Below, in pieces: positions 1-4,658 of a DNA stretch of 5,158 bases (position 1 is its first letter; each line of letters opens with the position of its first letter). The notes under the pieces are model-generated. The model saw only the letters and a program-made list of their open reading frames with translations. It was not told the DNA's origin and ran no database searches. Source of the DNA: Acidaminococcaceae bacterium UBA2453 (GTDB lineage Bacteria > Bacillota > Negativicutes > Acidaminococcales > Acidaminococcaceae); contig DDQB01000046.1 of NCBI GenBank assembly GCA_002342505.1, forward strand, positions 909-6,066, written 5' to 3'. Made by a program: the position numbers and the translations under genes.

Positions 1-1433
1 TCTTCCTTGGCCAGACGGTATTTGTTCAGGCCAACGATGGTTTCTTTGCCGCTGTCGATGTCTGCCTGACGACGGGCCGCGCATTCTTCGATACGCATCT
101 TCGGCAGGCCGGTAGCGATAGCTTTGGCCATACCGCCCAGGGATTCAACTTCCTGGATATGAGCCCAGGCACGGCGGATGATCTCGTTGGTGAGGTATTC
201 CAGATAGTAGGAACCGCCCCAGGGATCGATGATCTTGCAGACTTTGGTTTCGTCCTGGATGTACAGCTGGGTGTTACGGGCCAGACGTGCGGAGAAGTCG
301 GTGGGTAATGCGATGGCTTCGTCCAGTGCGTTGGTGTGCAGGGACTGGGTATGGCCCAGAGCTGCGGACATAGCTTCCATACAGGTACGGGAAATGTTGT
401 TAAACGGATCCTGTTCGGTCAGGGACCAGCCGGAAGTCTGGGAGTGGGTACGCAGTGCCATGGATTTCGGATTCTGGGCGCCGAAGCTCTTCAGGATCTT
501 AGCCCACAGTACACGGGCCGCACGCATCTTGGCAACTTCCATGAAGTAGTTCTTGCCCATATCCCAGAAGAAGGACAGACGTTTTGCGAAGGCGTCTACT
601 TTCAGGCCGGCTTTTTCACCGGTACGGATGTATTCCATGCCGTCGGCCAGCGTGTAACCCAGTTCCAGGTCGCAGGTCGCGCCGCATTCCTGAATGTGGT
701 AACCGGAAATGGAAATGGAGTTGAACTTCGGCATGTAGTTGGTGGTGTATTCGAAAATGTCGCCGATGATACGCATGGACATATCAGGCGGATAGATGTA
801 GGTGTTACGAACCATGAATTCCTTCAGAATATCGTTCTGAATGGTACCGGCCATGATCTTCTTATCTACGCCCTGTTCTTCACCGGATACGATGAAGAAG
901 GACAGGATCGGAAGTACGGCGCCGTTCATGGTCATGGATACGGACATCTGGTCCAGAGGAATACCGGAGAACAGGATGTTCATATCTAACATGGAGCAAA
1001 CGGATACGCCTGCTTTACCAACGTCGCCGACTACACGGGGGTTATCCGCGTCGTAGCCGCGATGAGTCGGCAGGTCGAATGCGATGGACAGACCTTTCTG
1101 ACCGGCTGCCAGGTTGCGGCGGTAGAAAGCGTTGGATTCTTCTGCAGTGGAGAAACCAGCATACTGACGAACCGTCCAGGGACGGAATACGTACATGGTG
1201 GAATACGGCCCACGCAGGAACGGAGGAATACCGCTCATGAAATCCAGATGGTTGCAGGACGCGTAAACGTCCTGGGTGTACAGAGGATCAACCGGGATAC
1301 GTTCCAGGGTAGTGCCTTTCAGGGCATCCCAGTTTTCACCGGTTTTCTTCTCCAGGCCTTTCTTCCAGTCCTCATAAGAACAATGGGGATGTTCAGGAAA
1401 GGCGATCTTGGTGAAATCAGGATTCATAGCCAT
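1..1433 (-). CDS. mutB: Methylmalonyl-CoA mutase large (alpha, catalytic) subunit, N-terminal part, cut by window edge
   Basis: Catalytic subunit of the adenosylcobalamin-dependent mutase that interconverts succinyl-CoA and (R)-methylmalonyl-CoA, in the cytoplasm, as part of the succinate-propionate route. The visible 477 residues cover most of the substrate-binding TIM barrel. From memory of the Propionibacterium enzyme, the numbering is offset by +2. The CoA-binding stretch Y77-x-T79-M80 ... R84-P-W-T87-x-R89-Q-Y91 is intact, with Y91 matching the active-site tyrosine. R209 in MVRNTYIYPP matches the carboxylate-binding arginine, and Y245-H246 in SISGYH match the radical-wedge tyrosine and histidine. 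RTHSQTSGWSL and HTQSLHTNALDEAIALPTDF are also present. The B12-binding domain with its DxHxxG motif would lie beyond position 1. The start ATG overlaps the mutA stop codon (TAATG); a purine-rich AGAGGAAGGGG lies 11 bases upstream. A second in-frame ATG two codons later is possible. Family assignment is very secure. Confidence 0.96.
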   Translation of the reverse strand, partial: MAMNPDFTKIAFPEHPHCSYEDWKKGLEKKTGENWDALKGTTLERIPVDPLYTQDVYASCNHLDFMSGIPPFLRGPYSTMYVFRPWTVRQYAGFSTAEESNAFYRRNLAAGQKGLSIAFDLPTHRGYDADNPRVVGDVGKAGVSVCSMLDMNILFSGIPLDQMSVSMTMNGAVLPILSFFIVSGEEQGVDKKIMAGTIQNDILKEFMVRNTYIYPPDMSMRIIGDIFEYTTNYMPKFNSISISGYHIQECGATCDLELGYTLADGMEYIRTGEKAGLKVDAFAKRLSFFWDMGKNYFMEVAKMRAARVLWAKILKSFGAQNPKSMALRTHSQTSGWSLTEQDPFNNISRTCMEAMSAALGHTQSLHTNALDEAIALPTDFSARLARNTQLYIQDETKVCKIIDPWGGSYYLEYLTNEIIRRAWAHIQEVESLGGMAKAIATGLPKMRIEECAARRQADIDSGKETIVGLNKYRLAKE

Positions 1434-3688
1434 TATTCAATCATCCCCTTCCTCTTCTGTAAGTCTTTCAGAATGTCAAAGCAGTTAGCGGAAACGCTGA
1501 TGAAATCATCCACACCTGCATCCAGGTAGGTCTGTTTCATATCTTTGGCAGGCGCGCCGGCCAGGAACAGCTTCATGGTCGGGTTAGCAGCCTTCAGCAA
1601 CGGAGCCATGGCCGGAACGTCTTCCGGATAGGTAGCGTCGGTGGAGCAGATTACTGCGCAGTCGTAGGGAGTACCTGCTTCGTCGATGCCGGCTTTCAGG
1701 GCAGCGGCAGCCTTTTCCCAACGGGAACCCGGTTTGCCTTCGTCATCCTGGAAACCGTTGTTCAGATGAACGTTGAATTCGCCAACCTGCAGGAAGCTGG
1801 TGGAGAAGTCAGCGCGGGCTTTATGCTGGGGAATCGGGCCCATGTTGGCCAGGAATACTTCCACGTTCTTGCCGGTCTTGGCAATATAGGCTTCGGTATC
1901 TTTGCGCAGGGCTTCGAATTTTTCGGTCCAGTGATGTTCCGCAATCGCTTCTACAGTTACGTCGCCTGCGGCCTTGCATGCAGCTTTTGCTACCTGGCCG
2001 ATCGTTGCGCCTGCGGCGAATGCTTCCACTTCTGCGTCAACCAGAGCGTCGGCATCGGCAGCTTTCACAGCGGCCAGTTTCGCTTCTGCTTCTTTGGTGT
2101 CAATGTCAGCCACATATTTTTCGACAGCAGCCGCCAGGATCTTTTTGACCTCTTCCGTATTTTCCGGACGGGGATCCAGCGGTTCTTCCGTCATGTTCGG
2201 ATACATGTTTACGCCAACCGCGCGGTCTTTGCGCAGTTCCAGATTCTTCAGGCGGCTTGCCAGTACTTCGGCGATGGCTTTCTGGATGCTTCCGTCTTTC
2301 AGCGCGCCAATGATGCCGCCGGCCGCTTCCACTTCCTGGAATTTAGCCCAGATCTTTTCGGTGATCTGCTTGGTCAGCGCTTCTACTGCCCAGGATCCGC
2401 CAGCCGGATCGATAGGAGCCAGCATGCCGAATTCTTCCTGCAGCATGATATGGACGTTGCGGGCAATACGACGGGAGAAGGTGTCGCCTTTGCGGATCAG
2501 TTCGTCGAAGGGTTCGTTTTCGTAGGTGTTTACACCGCCAACTACACTGGAGAAAGACTGGGTGCAGTTACGCAGCATGTTAACATACGGGTCGATAACG
2601 GTCTTGGTAAAGGAAGCCGGGCGGCCGTGTACGAAGGAAGCGCGGTCCGCTTCTTCCGCGCCGAACTCTTTCATGATGTTAGCCCAGATCTGACGGGCTG
2701 CGCGCAGTTTTGCGATTTCCATGAAGAAGTTAGCGCCCTGGTTGAATTCAAAAGCGATAGCCTGGGAAATTTCATGGATGTCCAGGCCCCGTTTCAGCAT
2801 CTGGCGTACATATTCAACCGCTACTGCATAAGTATAGGCAACTTCCTGTACGCTTTCAGCCCCGCCCAGGGAGAAAACAGTGCTGCGAACCAGGATGGTA
2901 CGCAGGCCAGGAGTATTTTTAGCCGCCCATTTGATAACAGCAGCCATCTGGTCGTACAGTTCGTCCAGAGATTCCGCGGTCTTGCCGTTCTTAACCAGTT
3001 CGCCGATGGGGTCGGCGCCTACGATGCCATGGAGTTTTTCAATCTTTTTGCCGGCAGCTTTCAGGGCTGCAACAGTCATAGCCAGCAGACGGGTGGAACT
3101 TTCTCCTGTATACAGCATAAAGGGTAATTTTTCCAGATCCAGTCCTGCCAGTAAGGTATGCATGTCTTCCACGGTGGTAAGGCTTACGCCTTTGTCGCCG
3201 GGTTTGGCAGCATCTTTTACGTCTACGCCTGCCAGGGTAGCACTGTCCACACGTACATGGTATACAGTGCTGCCTTTGGAAATTTCAAATTTCAGCAGCT
3301 CGTTGTTTTCCTGCGGTTCGGTGAGATCGCATGCCTGCGCGATACCCCAGGGTTCGTGTACGTATCCGTTTACCGTGCTGCCGCGCAGGAAGTCACCCAT
3401 GCCCGGATAATCATCCGTGGGAAGGATGTCTTTCCATTTACGCAGCGTGTAAATGGGGTCGAAGGTAATACCTTCATAGTTTTTGGTGTACATCAGCTTG
3501 TCAAAAGGCTTGCCTTTTAACAGTTCGTTACAGGCCGCCACCCATTCTTCGGGGGTGGGAACTGTAAACTCATCAAACTTAACTTCCGGATAAGTTGCGT
3601 TCTGCTCGGACTTATGCAGAAGTTCTTCCAATTCCTTGTCAGTCAACGGCTTGGATTTGGACGGCTCGACGTTCGTTTGTTCAGCCAT
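1433..3688 (-). CDS. mutA: Methylmalonyl-CoA mutase small (beta) subunit
   Basis: Non-catalytic partner of the large subunit in the heterodimeric mutase. The 751-residue product is a paralogue of the large subunit: the barrel region carries FFMEIAKLRAARQIWANIMK (about 321-340), parallel to FMEVAKMRAARVLWAKILK in the large subunit, plus HGRPASFTKTVIDPYVNMLR and PIDPAGGSWAVEALT. The GYH active-site signature of the large subunit is absent. The C-terminal domain (about 608-751) has the flavodoxin-like B12-domain shape but no DxHxxG, so it should not bind cobalamin, as known for this subunit. An Ala/Glu/Lys-rich segment (about 505-590) joins the domains. The chain is longer than the roughly 640 residues I recall for the Propionibacterium small subunit. 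The ATG at 3688 is preferred: GAGGAGG lies 10 bases upstream, whereas the in-frame TTG at 3694 is only 4 bases from it. The stop overlaps the mutB start. Confidence 0.95.
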   Translation of the reverse strand: MAEQTNVEPSKSKPLTDKELEELLHKSEQNATYPEVKFDEFTVPTPEEWVAACNELLKGKPFDKLMYTKNYEGITFDPIYTLRKWKDILPTDDYPGMGDFLRGSTVNGYVHEPWGIAQACDLTEPQENNELLKFEISKGSTVYHVRVDSATLAGVDVKDAAKPGDKGVSLTTVEDMHTLLAGLDLEKLPFMLYTGESSTRLLAMTVAALKAAGKKIEKLHGIVGADPIGELVKNGKTAESLDELYDQMAAVIKWAAKNTPGLRTILVRSTVFSLGGAESVQEVAYTYAVAVEYVRQMLKRGLDIHEISQAIAFEFNQGANFFMEIAKLRAARQIWANIMKEFGAEEADRASFVHGRPASFTKTVIDPYVNMLRNCTQSFSSVVGGVNTYENEPFDELIRKGDTFSRRIARNVHIMLQEEFGMLAPIDPAGGSWAVEALTKQITEKIWAKFQEVEAAGGIIGALKDGSIQKAIAEVLASRLKNLELRKDRAVGVNMYPNMTEEPLDPRPENTEEVKKILAAAVEKYVADIDTKEAEAKLAAVKAADADALVDAEVEAFAAGATIGQVAKAACKAAGDVTVEAIAEHHWTEKFEALRKDTEAYIAKTGKNVEVFLANMGPIPQHKARADFSTSFLQVGEFNVHLNNGFQDDEGKPGSRWEKAAAALKAGIDEAGTPYDCAVICSTDATYPEDVPAMAPLLKAANPTMKLFLAGAPAKDMKQTYLDAGVDDFISVSANCFDILKDLQKRKGMIE
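1445..1455 (-). promoter_or_regulatory. Ribosome binding site of mutB inside the mutA 3' end
   Basis: The minus strand reads AGAGGAAGGGG, ending 11 bases before the mutB ATG and lying within the last codons of mutA (K-R-K-G). With the one-base TAATG stop/start overlap this suggests translational coupling, which would keep the two subunits in equal amounts. Confidence 0.6.
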
Positions 3689-3698
3689 AAACAATTTA

Positions 3699-3705
3699 CC
3701 TCCTC
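3699..3705 (-). promoter_or_regulatory. Strong ribosome binding site of mutA
   Basis: The minus strand reads GAGGAGG, an almost full match to the anti-Shine-Dalgarno sequence, 10 bases before the ATG at 3688. It fixes that ATG as the start rather than the TTG at 3694. The stretch around it (3689-3717) is AT-rich and looks unstructured, whereas a stable hairpin sits just upstream (3718-3754). Confidence 0.85.
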
Positions 3706-3717
3706 ATTTAATTTGGT

Positions 3718-3754
3718 GATTCGTCTTCCGGGAAATGCGCCCGGTCGCTGAATC
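3718..3754 (-). other. Leader hairpin just upstream of the mutA ribosome binding site
   Basis: Two nested perfect stems are visible: GATTC/GAATC (3718-3722 with 3750-3754) and CCGGG/CCCGG (3728-3732 with 3740-3744), separated by a 5x5 internal loop and closed by a 7-base loop. No T-run follows, so it is not a terminator. It ends 12 bases before the Shine-Dalgarno site and could protect the mRNA 5' side or tune translation; the function is inferred. Confidence 0.5.
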
Positions 3755-3763
3755 TATGTAAAA

Positions 3764-3779
3764 CCATCCGCAAAGATGG
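3764..3779 (-). other. Small hairpin followed by a short T-run in the mutA leader
   Basis: On the minus strand CCATC and GATGG (3779-3775 with 3768-3764) enclose TTTGCG and are followed directly by TTTTA. This resembles a very weak intrinsic terminator or pause site. The stem is only 5 base pairs and the T-run only 4, so efficient termination is unlikely. Confidence 0.25.
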
Positions 3780-3801
3780 ATGTTACCTGTAATTTTTAAT
3801 C

Positions 3802-3848
3802 TGTAAACCCTGCAAAGCCTCCGTCATATAGCCTTTGCAAACTTTACA
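3802..3848 (-). other. Long imperfect hairpin in the mutA leader
   Basis: TGTAAA/TTTACA (3802-3807 with 3843-3848) and TGCAAAG/CTTTGCA (3811-3817 with 3833-3839) form a near-continuous stem. The three bases between the stems (3808-3810 opposite 3840-3842) give two G-U pairs and one mismatch in the minus-strand RNA. The 15-base loop contains GACGGAGG, a Shine-Dalgarno-like stretch with no start codon after it. Neither side is followed by a T-run, so I do not call it a terminator. Confidence 0.5.
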
Positions 3849-3933
3849 AATTAAAAAAGCCCGTCGCCTGAGAGTGGATTCCTGCGAAACGATATCGGAC
3901 GCCGTCCTGTTCCAGGATGCGGACGCGCTGCAT
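3844..3933 (-). CDS. Possible 29-codon leader ORF upstream of mutA (uncertain)
   Basis: The minus strand reads ATG at 3933 through TAA at 3846-3844, encoding 29 residues starting MQRVRILEQDGVRYRF and ending GFFNL. TAAGG lies 7 bases upstream of the ATG as a usable ribosome binding site. An in-frame TAA four codons upstream bounds it. I recognise no family. It overlaps the candidate terminator at 3853-3900, an arrangement like a leader peptide, but it has no run of one amino acid such as classical attenuators show. It could equally be chance or the remnant of a lost gene. Confidence 0.2.
   Translation of the reverse strand: MQRVRILEQDGVRYRFAGIHSQATGFFNL
3853..3900 (-). terminator. Possible second intrinsic terminator in the mutA leader
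   Basis: On the minus strand GTCCG (3900-3896) can pair with CGGGC (3863-3859, one G-U) and TCGC (3887-3884) with GCGA (3867-3864); six T residues follow (3858-3853). The 8-base one-sided internal loop (3895-3888) and large apical loop make the stem weak. The T-run is the strongest evidence. A second copy of the GCGTCCG segment (3926-3920) could compete for pairing. Confidence 0.3.
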
Positions 3934-3941
3934 ATAAGCGC
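3925..3941 (-). other. Short hairpin over the small-ORF start
   Basis: GCGCT/AGCGC (3925-3929 with 3937-3941) encloses a 7-base loop that carries the ATG of the 29-codon candidate ORF and abuts its TAAGG site. A neighbouring stem TCCTG/CAGGA (3905-3909 with 3913-3917) with a 3-base loop adds to a densely folded leader. Confidence 0.35.
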
Positions 3942-3975
3942 CTTACCTGCCTTCTTCCTCTGCCCCGACCTCCAG

Positions 3976-4028
3976 AATTCGCGCGCGGTAACGGAAGGGG
4001 ATGCCCAGCGTTACCCCGCATGCGAATT
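3976..4028 (-). other. 53-base extended hairpin in the mutA leader
   Basis: A large inverted repeat: AATTCGC/GCGAATT (3976-3982 with 4022-4028), then three further pairs (CGC 3983-3985 with GCG 4017-4019) after a 2-base bulge, one G-G mismatch in the RNA (3986 opposite 4016), then GGTAACG/CGTTACC (3987-3993 with 4009-4015), and a GGG/CCC tip (3998-4000 with 4004-4006) around CAT. About 20 pairs form in 53 bases. No T-run follows on either strand, so it is not an intrinsic terminator. It could be a structured RNA domain, a processing site or a protein-binding element. I do not recognise it as a known RNA family. Confidence 0.6.
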
Positions 4029-4053
4029 GAGGAAGGTTTGAGAATGGCAAATC

Positions 4054-4059
4054 ATTATA
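4054..4059 (-). promoter_or_regulatory. Possible -10 element of a second mutA promoter
   Basis: The minus strand has a perfect TATAAT hexamer (4059-4054) below the riboswitch terminator, but no convincing -35 at 16-18 bases (about ATATAC) and no extended TG. If active it would transcribe mutAB independently of the riboswitch, from about 360 bases upstream of the start codon. Evidence is the hexamer alone. Confidence 0.25.
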
Positions 4060-4085
4060 TGACGGTTGTCCAGGCCGTATATAAA

Positions 4086-4135
4086 CAAAATAAAAATCGT
4101 CTTTTCGATTACGGTACGTACGGTACGAAAAGACG
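4086..4135 (-). terminator. Rho-independent terminator of the cobalamin riboswitch
   Basis: On the minus strand a perfect 10-base-pair stem CGTCTTTTCG/CGAAAAGACG (4135-4126 with 4107-4098) closes an 18-base partly self-complementary loop. It is followed by ATTTTTATTTTG (4097-4086). No T-run lies on the other side, so it works leftward only. It sits 78 bases past the aptamer, and its 5' arm overlaps the antiterminator arm at 4132-4136, which marks it as the switch's expression platform. Confidence 0.85.
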
Positions 4136-4196
4136 GTTTGAAGGCAGCTGCGTCTGGAAAAAGCTCCGCAGTCATCTCCTCCCCGTCGCTCGCGGG
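4132..4196 (-). promoter_or_regulatory. Antiterminator and P13-like hairpin of the riboswitch expression platform
   Basis: In the minus-strand RNA, GACGG-GGAGG (4187-4178) can pair with CCUUC-AAA-CCGUC (4144-4132), 10 pairs with one G-U and an AAA bulge. This encloses a CUGCG/CGCAG hairpin (4171-4167 with 4152-4148). The antiterminator uses bases 4132-4135 of the terminator's 5' arm, so the two exclude each other. Upstream, CCCG/CGGG (4196-4193 with 4185-4182) around a 7-base loop would capture part of the antiterminator arm. This predicts that ligand-bound RNA terminates and free RNA reads through. Confidence 0.6.
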
Positions 4197-4212
4197 TCAG
4201 AAAGTGATTCCG

Positions 4213-4374
4213 TATACAGGCAGTTCTTCTGGCTCGGGTTCTCTGCTTGCTTCGCCTTCCCAAAACCTGCGTTTCAGTGACATCATGAAGCTCGCTCCCC
4301 CTTACAGCGGCGGGACCGCGCCGGTATTTCACCGGACTTCTCTGTTAGGCCCTTTCGGGCACCTTTACTGTACA
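4213..4374 (-). promoter_or_regulatory. Cobalamin (adenosylcobalamin-type) riboswitch aptamer
   Basis: Read on the minus strand, the conserved core appears in order. P1 is UGUACAG (4374-4368) pairing with CUGUAUA (4219-4213). An AGGUGCCCGAAAGGGC hairpin follows (about 4364-4349), then GAAGUCCGGUG and the CCGGUGAAAUACCGG stem (4335-4321), then GGUCCCGCCGCUGUAA (4317-4302). Next are UGUCACUG and GGGAAGGC flanking the P5 loop (about 4283-4253), and finally the B12 box AGCCAGAAGAACUGCC (4234-4219). The box departs from the usual AGYCAGRAGACCUGCC by one base (ACC to AAC). The P5 loop segment CGCAG (4271-4267) is complementary to CUGCG at 4171-4167, a possible kissing partner downstream. It lies in the leader of the leftward transcript; the next recognised genes are mutAB, 525 bases further on. 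Confidence 0.93.
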
Positions 4375-4438
4375 ATATTAACTTTTATGTTATAATGAAA
4401 CGAACCAACTGAATATCGTCGCTTCCGTTTCCAGCAAT

Positions 4439-4467
4439 ATAGTAACATTTCTCATTAAGAATGTCAA
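4439..4467 (-). promoter_or_regulatory. Promoter of the riboswitch transcript
   Basis: On the minus strand a perfect -35 TTGACA (4467-4462), a 17-base spacer and a -10 TACTAT (4444-4439, 4 of 6 matches) fit a housekeeping sigma factor. The predicted start near 4432 would leave about 58 bases before the P1 stem of the riboswitch. No better candidate lies between here and the aptamer. Confidence 0.65.
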
Positions 4468-4472
4468 ATCAT

Positions 4473-4501
4473 TTATCAATATTTCTTATAAGATTTTAAA
4501 T
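4473..4501 (+). promoter_or_regulatory. Possible promoter for mrp
   Basis: TTATCA (4473-4478), a 17-base spacer and TTAAAT (4496-4501) each match the housekeeping consensus at 4 of 6 positions. If used, the mRNA would have about a 150-base leader, and the promoter would sit back to back with the leftward riboswitch promoter. A weaker alternative is TTAAAG/TATCTT near 4580-4609. Confidence 0.3.
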
Positions 4502-4641
4502 ATTACTTGTTAATAAAAACCGTTTGCAATAGCAAGTTCCAATTTGCAGAGCTATTTCTGTCAGATCCGATTTGTAGGGTTAAAGAATGGCATAGCACTG
4601 AATTATCTTATACCTCTATTTTTTTTATACCAATAATAAAC

Positions 4642-4650
4642 AGGAGATGA
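4642..4650 (+). promoter_or_regulatory. Ribosome binding site deciding the mrp start
   Basis: AGGAGATGA differs from AGGAGGTGA by one base and ends 8 bases before the ATG at 4659. Two other ATGs overlap or adjoin it. The ATG at 4647 is in frame but lies inside the site with no spacing, and the ATG at 4651 is followed at once by TAA. The ATG at 4659 is therefore preferred. Confidence 0.7.
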
Positions 4651-4658
4651 ATGTAAAG

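Larger units (their letters stand above)
4375..4658. other. AT-rich divergent promoter region between riboswitch and mrp
   Basis: About 280 bases without a supportable gene. It carries the leftward riboswitch promoter (4467-4439) and must also carry the rightward mrp promoter. Apart from a small TTGC/GCAA hairpin near 4523-4535 and an eight-T run at 4619-4626 I see no operator, terminator or RNA gene. The AT-richness contrasts with the GC-rich folded RNA region to its left. Confidence 0.5.

Noticed and set aside
336..989. Plus-strand open frame of 217 codons opposite mutB, and other frames at 229-549, 841-1056 and 1062-1529
   Set aside because: All are antisense to conserved methylmalonyl-CoA mutase coding sequence and lack family motifs or convincing ribosome binding sites.
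1766..3127. Long plus-strand open frame (453 codons) opposite mutA
   Set aside because: It is antisense to a clearly recognised, fully conserved gene. The translation is Phe/Gly/Cys-rich with no family resemblance, a by-product of mutA codon bias.
3689..3694. TTG at 3694 as the mutA start (two extra residues)
   Set aside because: It is only 4 bases from the Shine-Dalgarno core, while the ATG at 3688 has better spacing and is a standard start codon.
3936..3951. Plus-strand AGCGCCTTACCTGCC resembling a second B12 box
   Set aside because: Only the ACCTGCC part fits, and none of the upstream aptamer core (CCGGTG, CCCGC, CTGTAA) is present on that strand.
3835..4041. Plus-strand open frame of 68 codons in the mutA leader
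   Set aside because: No ribosome binding site, no recognisable product, and the region is explained by inverted repeats of the opposite transcript.
3943..4332. Minus-strand open frame of 129 codons across the riboswitch
   Set aside because: It runs through the aptamer core, the terminator stem and its T-run, which account for the sequence as RNA. The Arg-rich product resembles nothing I know.
4576..4607. TGGCAT-N5-TGAA resembling a sigma-54 (-24/-12) promoter before mrp
   Set aside because: The -12 half lacks the essential GC dinucleotide, so the match is too poor.
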